DNA of 64,000 nt from Blautia sp. Its GTDB lineage: Bacteria; Bacillota; Clostridia; Lachnospirales; Lachnospiraceae. Position 1 is the first letter of the stretch. Every line of letters starts with the position of its first letter. Below are positions 1 through 8,002 of this stretch, piece after piece. The translations under genes and the position numbers were made by a program. Location of the stretch: positions 720,068-784,067 of the forward strand of contig JAMPHB010000001.1 in the NCBI GenBank assembly GCA_023663685.1, written 5' to 3'. The notes below the pieces were generated by a model that saw only the letters and a list, made by a program, of their open reading frames with translations, did not search any database and had not been told where the DNA came from.

Positions 1-42
1 TAAAGTGCGTAAGTTTTGGTTACCGGTAACTTACACACTTTA
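1..42. repeat. 15-bp inverted repeat around a perfect 12-bp palindrome
   Basis: Bases 1-15 and 28-42 are reverse complements with one mismatch (base 8 against 35). The interior also contains a self-complementary core, GTTACCGGTAAC (19-30), so two foldings compete. It lies about 65 bases past the stop of the nuclease-like gene. It could be a terminus of a mobile element lying left of the window, or an operator. There is no U-tract, so it is not a standard terminator. The element identity is a guess. Confidence 0.5.
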
Positions 43-107
43 TATTACACTCCCTTAGCGGATGTAGGTAGGCTTTATACCTATGAGGCTAACCACTTTG
101 TGGGCGG

Positions 108-749
108 TCAATATACAAATTTCTTTACAAATTCTTTTTCGAATAAACGTGGGGTATACACAAAGGCCTCATGGTAGACATACTTCTCCAGTTTTTTCAT
201 ATATTCCGGCAAAAACTTCTCGCCTGCAAGCTCACAGTCATGCATTTTTTTCGTTTCTAAAGAATTCTTTTCCTCGCTTACCACCAAAATATATATGATT
301 CTGTCCTTCGCAAATGCAATCGGATTATCATAACGAAATGTCGGATAGGTACATGTTCCCATCATTTCATATAAGATATCCATAAGCCAGTACCAGTTCG
401 CATATGCTTTTTTTGTAACACTGTCCTTCGCCGCCGCAATCTTTTGGTCTTTAAATTCTATAAAATACCATTTATCCTCCGCACTAATTAAAAATGCATC
501 TATAGAAGCCGGCGCCTCCGACTCTTTCGTTGATTCCAAAAATCTTGAAGCTCTGTATGGACTGTGCGCAATTGCATCCATATCCATGACCTTCAGGTTT
601 TTGTATGGTCTATCGTACAGATATATAATTTTGTCTAAAACCGCATCATTTTTTGAGACTGTATACAAATCAGATTCAACATTCGTATTCCTGGCATACT
701 TCTCTGAAAAGCAACTTAATAGGTGCTTCATCGCTTCGTAATTTGTCAT
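108..749 (-). CDS. PD-(D/E)XK nuclease-like protein, partner of the AAA ATPase
   Basis: A 213-aa cytoplasmic protein with no signal peptide or membrane segment. Residues 82-100 read as a hydrophobic strand ending SIDAFLI, a short turn, then WYFIEFKDQK. D84, E98 and K100 match the D...ExK core of PD-(D/E)XK nucleases, so a nuclease role is inferred from the motif only. The ATG at 749 is preferred to an upstream TTG because AGGAG is properly spaced only for the ATG. It starts one base after the ATPase stop codon, so the two are almost certainly co-translated. The gene is AT-rich compared with the rest of the window, as expected for acquired DNA. I do not recognise a named family. Confidence 0.7.
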   Translation of the reverse strand: MTNYEAMKHLLSCFSEKYARNTNVESDLYTVSKNDAVLDKIIYLYDRPYKNLKVMDMDAIAHSPYRASRFLESTKESEAPASIDAFLISAEDKWYFIEFKDQKIAAAKDSVTKKAYANWYWLMDILYEMMGTCTYPTFRYDNPIAFAKDRIIYILVVSEEKNSLETKKMHDCELAGEKFLPEYMKKLEKYVYHEAFVYTPRLFEKEFVKKFVY

Positions 750-750
750 T

Positions 751-2043
751 CTAGGCAAGCTCCTCTCTCAAATACTCTAAGAGCAATGCAGGAGAAACCA
801 TCTGTTTGTATATTTTCTCCAGCTCCCCCGTTACCTCCTCAAAGAAAATGCCTTTTTCCTGCTGTTTCGTAAGGTAATATCTGCACTGTGCCTCTGTTTC
901 ATATTTTTTGGTAAACAATTCCACTGCCTCCATAAAATGTGAGCTATGGGTGGTAATAATAATATGAAAATGAAAACGCTTTTGCAGTAGCACAATAATC
1001 TGTGCATAAATCATCTGCCACTCCGGATGTAAATGTATCTCCGGCTCGTCCAGCACAATCACATCTTTTTCCTGAAGGCTGCCATTTAACAGCAATTGTT
1101 TTAATATGACAAACGCTTTTAATCCGGTAGACAAGGACGCTATATCCAGCTCCAGCGCCGTCTCCTCCGGCAAATGATACATATATCTCTGCTTGTGCTT
1201 CATCTGTCCCGCCGCTACCTGATTCAGAATCTCCATAATATCTTTCATACGCTCATTGATTAAAAGCTCATCTAATGCCGCCTCCTCCACACCTCTGTCT
1301 TCTTTTTCCAAAAGCTTTTTACACAGATTTTCCTCCATCACCGGAAGCTCCATGCTGGAATATAGCGAAATACTATTTAAGTAATCCAAAACAAACGGAT
1401 TATCTATATATACAGAAGAATTTAACAAATCGAGCTGCCTTTCACAATGAATACACTCGTCCTTTTCAAATAAAAGATGTATCTCTTTCCCTTTTATTTG
1501 AAGCAATATCTCTGCGGTCTGTTCCTCCTCATAGATAGAATTTATCTGCTTGTGAAATACATCTCCAAAGTATCCGGTATAAATTCCCCTGCACAGCATA
1601 TCCTCCGGAATTTGTTCGATTTCCCTGACACTACGACATAACTGCTCTATAAAAATGCTGTCTGCTTCCGTTTTTTCGTGCACATTCCTAAGATACTGCT
1701 CGTAAAAGAATTTGCGAAGGATTTCTGCACGCTCTACCTCCGGCAAACTCAGCACTTGTGCCGAAAGTCTCAAAAATACTTCTAACGGATAGTATCTTCC
1801 TGCTCCTCCGTATATCTCTTTGGCCGACTCCTGCACAAATTTTTGGGACAAGCTTCTCGCGAGCCTCCTTACCCGCGCATTCTCCATCTTTCTGTCCAAA
1901 TCCTTCCCCACATAAAACATGGAATCCAAAACTTTTCCAACTGTGCTTTTTCCAGTATTATTATTTCCTGCAATAACGGTGATTCCATCTATTTTAATAT
2001 CGGCATGTGAAATTTTTGCAAAGTTTTTAATAATTATCCGCAT
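751..2043 (-). CDS. SMC/OLD-like AAA ATPase (AAA_21/AAA_15 type)
   Basis: A 430-aa P-loop ATPase with an ABC/SMC-type head. Walker A GNNNTGKST is at residues 26-34 right after the N-terminal strand. The signature-like LSTGLKA is near 304, Walker B VIVLDEPEIHLHPEW is near 328-342, and the H-loop TTHSSH is near 364. The middle (about 50-290) is helical, diverged and family-specific. There is no TOPRIM domain at the C-terminus, unlike OLD nucleases. The ATG at 2043 is chosen over an upstream GTG because GAGGTG lies five bases before it. Such ATPases usually act as sensors in anti-phage systems paired with an effector, here the adjoining nuclease-like gene. The pairing is seen; the defence role is inferred. 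Confidence 0.85.
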   Translation of the reverse strand: MRIIIKNFAKISHADIKIDGITVIAGNNNTGKSTVGKVLDSMFYVGKDLDRKMENARVRRLARSLSQKFVQESAKEIYGGAGRYYPLEVFLRLSAQVLSLPEVERAEILRKFFYEQYLRNVHEKTEADSIFIEQLCRSVREIEQIPEDMLCRGIYTGYFGDVFHKQINSIYEEEQTAEILLQIKGKEIHLLFEKDECIHCERQLDLLNSSVYIDNPFVLDYLNSISLYSSMELPVMEENLCKKLLEKEDRGVEEAALDELLINERMKDIMEILNQVAAGQMKHKQRYMYHLPEETALELDIASLSTGLKAFVILKQLLLNGSLQEKDVIVLDEPEIHLHPEWQMIYAQIIVLLQKRFHFHIIITTHSSHFMEAVELFTKKYETEAQCRYYLTKQQEKGIFFEEVTGELEKIYKQMVSPALLLEYLREELA

Positions 2044-2126
2044 AGGCACCTCATAATTTTAATGTCAGGCATTTCTTTAATTTCAATCATAACACAAAAA
2101 TGTAATCCTGAATAGGAGAATTTCTT

Positions 2127-2990
2127 TTATTCTCCCGTCCCCAGCACATCTGTCACCTCGGTGATGGTCACGAACGCATTTTTATCCTCTTCACGCACAA
2201 TGTTACGCACCTTGTTAATCTGAAAGCGGTTCACCACAAAGTAGATCAGTGTCTTGCCGGAATCCGAGTAGTATCCTTTAGCGTCCAGCATCGTAATCCC
2301 GCTGCCAAACTCTCTGGAAAGCGCGTCGCAGATTGCCTTGGGCTTATTTGTAATAATCATGGCAGACTTCGCCTTGTCAAGACCCTCGGCAATGAAATCG
2401 ACGGTTTTTAGCGCCGCCGCATATGCAACGACCGAGTATAGCGGCAGAATCCAGCTTGATTTTAAGGCTCCTGCCAAAATGTAGAGCAACACGTTATAGC
2501 CCATCACAAAGGTTCCCACAGACACGCCAATCTTTTTGGCAAACAGCACTGCCAGCACCTCCACCCCGTCGATAGCCCCGCCAAAACGTATGGTAAAGCC
2601 GCTCCCGATTCCTGAGATCAGCCCTCCGAAAATCGCGCACAGCAACAGGTCGCTCTCTGCCAGCGGGGAAGCCACGGAAACGTCCACCGGCAGCACATAG
2701 GTGATCAGCCATGCCCCGAGGGAATAAATGGCGATGGCATAGGCCGAGTAGACGGTGAATGCCATTCCCATTTTTTTATAACCGTAAAAGAACAGGGGAA
2801 GATTCAAAATTAAGAGAAACAGGGACAGGGGCACACGCTCATTTGTCATCTGCGCCAGAAGCATAGATGTGCCAGAAATCCCAGAGTCATACAAGTTCAC
2901 CGGATATAAAAAAATAACAACGCCGAAGGCATTTACAAGCCCCGCCACTGTCAGCATAAAAAAGTTTTTTGCATTTAATATTTGTTTCAT
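2127..2990 (-). CDS. YitT family membrane protein with C-terminal DUF2179
   Basis: A 287-aa protein with five to six hydrophobic segments in the first about 200 residues. The family hallmarks GISGTSMLL near residue 38 and FGGAIDGVEVLA near 135 are present. A soluble DUF2179 domain occupies about 205-287 (SAMIITNKPKAICDAL, GYYSDSGKTLIYFVV). The substrate is unknown in the family. AAGGAGG lies seven bases before the ATG. It follows the DUF1294 gene by 18 bases and probably shares its transcript. A hairpin overlaps the stop codon but lacks a U-tract. A paralogue lies at 48.3-49.2 kb. Confidence 0.9.
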   Translation of the reverse strand: MKQILNAKNFFMLTVAGLVNAFGVVIFLYPVNLYDSGISGTSMLLAQMTNERVPLSLFLLILNLPLFFYGYKKMGMAFTVYSAYAIAIYSLGAWLITYVLPVDVSVASPLAESDLLLCAIFGGLISGIGSGFTIRFGGAIDGVEVLAVLFAKKIGVSVGTFVMGYNVLLYILAGALKSSWILPLYSVVAYAAALKTVDFIAEGLDKAKSAMIITNKPKAICDALSREFGSGITMLDAKGYYSDSGKTLIYFVVNRFQINKVRNIVREEDKNAFVTITEVTDVLGTGE

Positions 2991-3008
2991 CGTTGCCTCC
3001 TTCGTGAA

Positions 3009-3272
3009 TTAGTGAAAATGGATAAACAGACACGCCCCAATCTGGAGCGCAAGTATGAGCGGCATCCCTGCCACAAAATACCAGTGTCTGGTCTTGTGAC
3101 GGAATACATACATCCCAAGCCATGTCCCGACGCTGCCGCCAAGCAGGCTCACGAGAAAAAGCGTCCTCTCCGGGATTCGCCACGCGTGGGCTTTCGCCCT
3201 TTTCTTGTCTGTCCCCATAAGAAAAAAGCCAGCTATGTTCATAATAATAAAATATATCGCAGCCGCATTCAT
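3009..3272 (-). CDS. DUF1294 family small membrane protein
   Basis: An 87-aa protein with two to three membrane segments. It carries the family motif: a basic loop (TDKKRAKAHAWRIPE), then GGSVGTWLGMYVFRHKTRHWYF. The start is placed at the ATG at 3272 because GGAGGAG lies eight bases upstream. A longer GTG reading (3296) has no such site. The function of DUF1294 is not established. It sits upstream of and close to the YitT gene, so the two are likely co-transcribed. Confidence 0.85.
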   Translation of the reverse strand: MNAAAIYFIIMNIAGFFLMGTDKKRAKAHAWRIPERTLFLVSLLGGSVGTWLGMYVFRHKTRHWYFVAGMPLILALQIGACLFIHFH

Positions 3273-3374
3273 TTCCGGCTCTCCTCCACTCGTCACACAC
3301 CGTTAAATATACATCTTCCATCCGCGCGTCTGGTATCTATGTACCGAAATATCCATATGGCACTTTAAAAAATA

Positions 3375-3587
3375 TTAATCGTTAATACTTTGCATTTCTT
3401 CACAAAACAAACCAAATATATAAAGTGCCGACTGACCATACAGCCCTGTATTATCATCTGAAAAATTCTCCCCTGTTGCCGACAGATAAAACCGATCCAG
3501 CGCCTCCTCTGTGCTCCAGTGAAATTTATCGCAGATCATATGAATAATATCCGGCAAAATTAAAGCCCTTACCGTACCATGTGCCAT
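3375..3587 (-). CDS. Small conserved hypothetical protein
   Basis: A 70-aa acidic, helical protein (LPDIIHMICDKFHWSTEEAL, then TGLYGQSALYIFGLF) without signal or membrane segments. The pattern resembles small proteins common in Clostridia that often sit near toxin-like or DUF3990-type genes, but I cannot assign a family name. The start at 3587 uses the AGGAG seven bases upstream; an ATG 15 bases further up would overlap that site. Local DNA is AT-rich. The function is unknown. Confidence 0.65.
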   Translation of the reverse strand: MAHGTVRALILPDIIHMICDKFHWSTEEALDRFYLSATGENFSDDNTGLYGQSALYIFGLFCEEMQSIND

Positions 3588-3733
3588 CCTCGTTCTCCTC
3601 ATTGCCTTACTACATAACTATTTATAAACTTTAAGCTCTGTAAAGATTTTTCCGTACAATTTTTGCATTCAAAGCGATTACCTTTAAAAATGTGTACCAG
3701 TTGTAGCTTCTGATACACATTTCTAATAGTGGT

Positions 3734-3952
3734 CTATGCCAGCTGCATAACCTCGGCTTCAATCCTCTTTATCTCATCAAGAGACAAGTCTGGAACATAA
3801 TCCGCAATTTCATCAAGTGTCATCTTTCCTTTCCTTATCATCCGTTCCGCCGTTTTCTTTTCAGTTTCCACCTCTGTAACTCTTGCAGTGTTATCCTCAA
3901 TATCTTTCGTATATGCTTTCAAGATCTGTTCATCATCAAACAATGTCATCAT
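3734..3952 (-). CDS. Free-standing Rpn C-terminal-like small protein (RpnS-like) or Rpn remnant
   Basis: A 72-aa helical, charged protein. Its end (AERMIRKGKMTLDEIADYVP, then LSLDEIKRIEAE) matches the conserved C-terminal tail of Rpn (recombination-promoting nuclease / putative transposase) proteins. No upstream PD-(D/E)XK nuclease part is present: the 94 bases to the next gene are non-coding. It has its own AGGAGG 11 bases before the ATG at 3952 (an in-frame GTG lies closer). In characterised Rpn genes this tail is also made from an internal start and acts as antitoxin to the full-length nuclease. Here it may be an orphan antitoxin or a decay product. Confidence 0.6.
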   Translation of the reverse strand: MMTLFDDEQILKAYTKDIEDNTARVTEVETEKKTAERMIRKGKMTLDEIADYVPDLSLDEIKRIEAEVMQLA

Positions 3953-4058
3953 AATATCCACCACCTCCTGCTCTCTTTTTTCCTGAAATAAATTCGTAAA
4001 TACACTCTCATTATATAAAAAAATTTCATTCTACACAATCATATTTGTAAAATTTCAT

Positions 4059-4865
4059 TCAGTCCGCAATCTGCTTCCCGGTCACGTCCATATGGTAATT
4101 CTCCCGCATGATCAGCTCGGAGATTGGCACAATCGTATACCCCTGCCCCTTTAGATTCGTGAGCATCGTATCCAGCGCATCCGCCGTATATTTCGCCCCG
4201 TTATGGCAGAGAATGATCGCCCCCGGCTCCAGTGCCTTGTGGTTACAAACAGTATTGATAATGGAATCCACTCCATAGTCCTTCCAGTCCAGACTGTCCA
4301 CCGACCACTGAATCGGATAATAATCCAGTCCGTACACAGTTGTTATAACCGAATTGTCGTAGGCGCCGTAGGGCGGCCGAAACAGAAACATCTCATAGCC
4401 CGTGAGCTCCTTTACCTTGTTATGCACCTCCATGACCTCCTGCTCCTGCTCTTTTTTGGAGATGGTCGTCATATCATAGTGATGCTGGCTGTGATTGCCC
4501 AGATCATGTCCCCGTTTCACCAGATCCTTCACGCAGTCCGGGTTGTCGTCCACCCAGCCGCCCGTCATAAAAAAAGTCACCTTCACATCATGCTTTTCCA
4601 GAACCTCCATAATCCGCGGAAAATCCTCCGCCCCCCATGCCGCATCAAAGCTCAGCGCAACCTTCTTTTCCGTGGTATCCACACAGTAGATGGGAAGCTC
4701 TCTGTCGCCGTAGGTCGCACTCGTGACCACCGCCCGGGTCGCCTGGTACGACGCAAAAACCAGACATGCAAAAAGAGCCAGTGCTACAGCTCCTTTCGGA
4801 AGCCTCCCGCGCGACTCTCTCTGCCCATTCTTATTCTTCTGAAACCGTTCCCAGAATTCTTTCAT
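4059..4865 (-). CDS. PdaB-like polysaccharide deacetylase
   Basis: A 268-aa protein with a membrane anchor at about residues 25-45 (AVALALFACLVFASY) and an extracellular NodB domain from about 66 on. Motifs seen are VALSFDAAWG (the variant first motif typical of the PdaB/YlxY subgroup), HDLGNHSQHHYD (metal-binding histidines), FRPPYGAYD and IILCHNG. NodB enzymes remove acetyl groups from peptidoglycan sugars. PdaB relatives are tied to spore cortex formation, so the organism probably sporulates or descends from a spore former. The start has only a weak upstream GGTGGA. It is followed by mtnN-tail repeats and has no evident operon partner. Confidence 0.85.
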   Translation of the reverse strand: MKEFWERFQKNKNGQRESRGRLPKGAVALALFACLVFASYQATRAVVTSATYGDRELPIYCVDTTEKKVALSFDAAWGAEDFPRIMEVLEKHDVKVTFFMTGGWVDDNPDCVKDLVKRGHDLGNHSQHHYDMTTISKKEQEQEVMEVHNKVKELTGYEMFLFRPPYGAYDNSVITTVYGLDYYPIQWSVDSLDWKDYGVDSIINTVCNHKALEPGAIILCHNGAKYTADALDTMLTNLKGQGYTIVPISELIMRENYHMDVTGKQIAD

Positions 4866-4917
4866 TATCCACCAACATAAAACAGCTCTTAGCCTATTCT
4901 ATGCCGCCGGAAAAACT

Positions 4918-5022
4918 CTTATGCCAGCTCTGCGCCCAAAAGCACTTATGCCAGCTCCTCCGTCCTCGCGATAAACCTAAAAGCACTTATGCCAGCTCCT
5001 CCGCCCTCGCGATGAACTCTAA
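4918..5022. repeat. Tandem duplication of the 3' end of mtnN
   Basis: Read on the plus strand, a unit of 41 bases containing CTTATGCCAGCTC occurs at 4986 (the true end of mtnN) and again at 4945 with few differences. A shorter third copy of the core is at 4918. The copies lie just downstream of the mtnN stop codon, so each repeats the last about 10 codons and the stop. This looks like slippage or duplication of the gene end. The two outer copies are untranslated. Confidence 0.85.
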
Positions 5023-5682
5023 AATCACCTCGACAGCCTGCTGCGCCGCCTGCTCAGAGAAGGTCGCATAATCCATGGCTCCGCCCTCGCCGTCGGAAAT
5101 CGAGCGCAGCACCGCAAAGGGCACCGCATTCACATGGCAGACATGTCCGATGCTGCCACCCTCCATCTCCCCGGCAATCGCACCAAAGCGCGTATGCAGC
5201 AGCGCCTTCTGGGTCGGTTTTTGCAGGAAAAGATCGCCCGTGGCAATTGTTCCCACCTTGTAACGAATTCCCTTGTCCGCAATACACTCGCACAGAAGCT
5301 TCCGCATCTTCTCGTCCGCAGGCAGAAACACCTGATTCAGCCCGGAGAGCAGACCGATGGGATCTCCCAGCGCGGAGGTATTCATGTCGTGCTGCACCAC
5401 CTGATCCGCCACGGCCATATCCATGACTCCCAGCTCCTTCGTGAGAGTCCCCGCCACACCAATGTTGACAATCATGTCCACATGGTACATGAGAATCATG
5501 GCCTCCGTGCAGATTGCCGCAAAAACCTTGCCGATTCCGCTGACCGCCGCCACAATCTCCTTTTCCCCGATAGTGCCGCTCACAAAGGTCACGCCGCTGT
5601 ACTCCTCCTTCGTGATGCCCTCCATGGCCTCCATCAGGTTGTCAACCTCCATCTGCATTGCTCCAATTACCCCAATTTTCAT
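4987..5682 (-). CDS. mtnN: 5'-methylthioadenosine/S-adenosylhomocysteine nucleosidase
   Basis: A 231-aa cytoplasmic enzyme of usual length. It cleaves adenine from methylthioadenosine and S-adenosylhomocysteine. Seen: GAMQMEVDNLMEAM at the N-terminus (catalytic Glu in MEVD), the purine/ribose site EMEGGSIGHVCHVNAVPFAV, and the catalytic Asp in SISDGEGG. AAGGAGGAG precedes the ATG. It lies 14 bases downstream of luxS and supplies S-ribosylhomocysteine to it, a classic pairing for the activated methyl cycle and AI-2. The 3' end is duplicated beyond the stop codon. Confidence 0.95.
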   Translation of the reverse strand: MKIGVIGAMQMEVDNLMEAMEGITKEEYSGVTFVSGTIGEKEIVAAVSGIGKVFAAICTEAMILMYHVDMIVNIGVAGTLTKELGVMDMAVADQVVQHDMNTSALGDPIGLLSGLNQVFLPADEKMRKLLCECIADKGIRYKVGTIATGDLFLQKPTQKALLHTRFGAIAGEMEGGSIGHVCHVNAVPFAVLRSISDGEGGAMDYATFSEQAAQQAVEVILEFIARAEELA

Positions 5683-5696
5683 ACCTCTCCTCCTTT

Positions 5697-6158
5697 CTAC
5701 ACCGGATAAGTAAACTCCATATTTTTCTGCGCCTCCAGGACAGCCAGATACCCCTTCGCCTCTGTCTTCGCCGCCTCCAGGGACAGATTTTCATAATGTC
5801 CGCACTCCGCAGCCGATGCGCCAAATACCGCACCCTCGTGGTCGATAGTCTGGCGGAGCACCTGCTTCGTCATCTCAAAAACCTCCTGCGGACTCCTCGT
5901 ATCCCTCACAAGCAGATAGAAGCCGGTCTGACAGCCCATCGGCCCAAAGTACACCACATCCTCCGACATTTCCGAATTGCGGATAAACGTCGCAAACATA
6001 TGCTCCAAAGAATGCATCGTGGGATTGTCCATATAATCCCCCGCATTCGGCTTTCTCGTCCTTAAGTCGTAGGTCGTCACGTCATTGTCCTTCCGGGAAA
6101 TATAAAACCCCGGCGTCAGTATATTGTGATTGATCTCAAAGCTCTTGATTCTCTCCAT
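5697..6158 (-). CDS. luxS: S-ribosylhomocysteine lyase (AI-2 synthase)
   Basis: A 153-aa enzyme converting S-ribosylhomocysteine into homocysteine and DPD, the precursor of autoinducer-2. Metal ligands H49 and H53 (HSLEH) and C119 (ECGH), and catalytic E52 and C76 (GPMGCQTGF), are all present. Length is normal and GGGAG lies upstream of the ATG. It sits between pepF (21 bases upstream) and mtnN, so it is likely one transcript with them. In vivo it may serve mainly methyl recycling rather than signalling; sequence cannot tell. Confidence 0.97.
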   Translation of the reverse strand: MERIKSFEINHNILTPGFYISRKDNDVTTYDLRTRKPNAGDYMDNPTMHSLEHMFATFIRNSEMSEDVVYFGPMGCQTGFYLLVRDTRSPQEVFEMTKQVLRQTIDHEGAVFGASAAECGHYENLSLEAAKTEAKGYLAVLEAQKNMEFTYPV

Positions 6159-6179
6159 ATCGCACTCCCTTCTCTGCCG

Positions 6180-7985
6180 TTACGCCGTCATTTTTTCAAA
6201 CATGTCCAGATATTCCTCAAACACGCCCAGCGCGTCGTCGATGGGCTTTGGCGTGCGCATATCCACCCCCGCAGCCGCCAGCAGGTCAATGGGATCCTTT
6301 GAACAGCCGCCGCTTAAGAAATTCTTCACATACCGCTCCACCGCCGGCTGCCCCTCCGTAAGAATCTTCTTAGAAAAAGCGATTGCCGCCGAAAAGCCCG
6401 TGGCGTACTGGTACACATAAAAGGAGGTGTAAAAATGCGGAATCCGCATCCACTCCCAGTCAATCCGCTCGTCCACCACCATATCCGGCCCGTAATAGAG
6501 CACATTCAAATCGTGGTAGATGCGGTTAAAGTCCTCCTTTGTCAGCGCCTCGCCCTCTGCCAGCTTCTTATGCACGATCATCTCAAACTCCGCAAACATC
6601 GTCTGCCGAAACAGCGTGGTGCGGAAAGCATCCAGATAGTGGGCGGTCAGAAACCTGCGCTTTTTTTCGTCCGTCTCATTCTCCAGGAGGTAGTGGTTCA
6701 GCAGCGCCTCGTTGCAGGTGCTCGCCACCTCCGCCACGAAAATCAGATACTCCGCATAGGTCACGGGCTGGTTTTTATTGGAATAGTAGGTATGGATCGC
6801 ATGTCCCATCTCATGTGCCAGCGTGAACATACTCTCCAGATCGTCCTGATGATTCAAAAGCACATAGGGGTGCGTGCCGTATGCCCCCCAGGAATAGGCG
6901 CCGCTGCGTTTATTCTCATTCTCGTACACATCAATCCAGCCGTTGTCATATCCCTCCCGCAGAATGGAGACATACTCCTCTCCCATCGGCTCCAGCGCCT
7001 TTGCCACAGTCTCCTTTGCCTCCGCGTAACTGTAATGCTCCTCTGCCTGCTCTGCCAGCGGCGCAAACAGGTCATACATATGCAGCTCGTCAACACCCAG
7101 TATTTTTTTGCGGACAGCCATATACCGGTGCATAGCCGGAAGATGCCTGTGCACCGCCTCTATCAGATTGTCGTACACGGACTCAGGCACATTGCCGCTG
7201 TCCAGATGCATCGCCCTCACGCCCGGAAAACGCCGCATCCTCGCGTAAAAACTCTCCTGCTTCAGATGCGCCAAAAAGGTCGCAGCAATCGTATTGCCAT
7301 ATTTGGCGTAGGTATCGTACATATCGGTGAATGCCTGCCTGCGCACACCGCGGTTCTTCGAGCACAGAAAACGAATATAATTTCCATGGGTGAGCTGCAC
7401 CGTATTTCCCTCCTCGTCGGTGAGGCTGGGAAACTTAAGATCCGCATCGTTAAACATATCATAGATATTTGAGGGCGCTGTGGACAGCTCTCCCGCCTCC
7501 GCTAAAATCCTCTCCTCCGCGGTGGAGAGCGTGTGCGGCCTTCCCCTTAAAATCTCGTCGATCGCCCGGCGGTATCCTGCAAGCTCCGGCTCCTGCCGGT
7601 AGAATTCTGCCAGCCGCTCTTCCTCCAGCCCCAAAAGCTCCGGGGCGGCAAAGCTCGCCGCACTCCCCGCCGTGACCATCAGCGTGTCCGAGAGGGACGC
7701 ATAACCCTGATACTTTGACACTGCCGTATCCTCGTGCCATCGCTCGTTCGCGTACACATACACCCTGAGCAGATGCAGATTCAGCTCATCCTGCTTCTTC
7801 ATAAAGGAAAGAAGCACCCCCGCGCTCTCCCCGAGTCTGCCCTCGTATGCCTTCACATCCGCCGCCAGCGTCTCCACCAGCCTGCATTCGGCCTCCCACT
7901 CTTCGTCGGAGGAAAACAGATCCTCCAGTCTCCACTTATATTCCTCCGCAATTTCGCCGCGTTTTTTTACTGTCTTTTCCGCCAT
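6180..7985 (-). CDS. pepF: Oligoendopeptidase F
   Basis: A 601-aa cytoplasmic M3-family zinc metallopeptidase. The zinc motif HEMGHAIH lies about two thirds along, followed by the helix carrying the third ligand (FVAEVASTCNEALL). The N-terminal half is the helical oligopeptidase F domain. It hydrolyses medium-sized peptides for nutrition or turnover. GGGAG precedes the ATG with good spacing. It lies between the carbamate kinase gene (17 bases) and luxS (21 bases). Confidence 0.95.
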   Translation of the reverse strand: MAEKTVKKRGEIAEEYKWRLEDLFSSDEEWEAECRLVETLAADVKAYEGRLGESAGVLLSFMKKQDELNLHLLRVYVYANERWHEDTAVSKYQGYASLSDTLMVTAGSAASFAAPELLGLEEERLAEFYRQEPELAGYRRAIDEILRGRPHTLSTAEERILAEAGELSTAPSNIYDMFNDADLKFPSLTDEEGNTVQLTHGNYIRFLCSKNRGVRRQAFTDMYDTYAKYGNTIAATFLAHLKQESFYARMRRFPGVRAMHLDSGNVPESVYDNLIEAVHRHLPAMHRYMAVRKKILGVDELHMYDLFAPLAEQAEEHYSYAEAKETVAKALEPMGEEYVSILREGYDNGWIDVYENENKRSGAYSWGAYGTHPYVLLNHQDDLESMFTLAHEMGHAIHTYYSNKNQPVTYAEYLIFVAEVASTCNEALLNHYLLENETDEKKRRFLTAHYLDAFRTTLFRQTMFAEFEMIVHKKLAEGEALTKEDFNRIYHDLNVLYYGPDMVVDERIDWEWMRIPHFYTSFYVYQYATGFSAAIAFSKKILTEGQPAVERYVKNFLSGGCSKDPIDLLAAAGVDMRTPKPIDDALGVFEEYLDMFEKMTA

Positions 7986-8002
7986 GCAATAACTCCCTTT
8001 CC

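Noticed and set aside
751..2043. OLD nuclease, Septu PtuA or PARIS AriA as the exact name of the ATPase
   Set aside because: The C-terminus lacks TOPRIM motifs and the partner is PD-(D/E)XK-like, not HNH or DUF4435; sequence alone does not support a named system.
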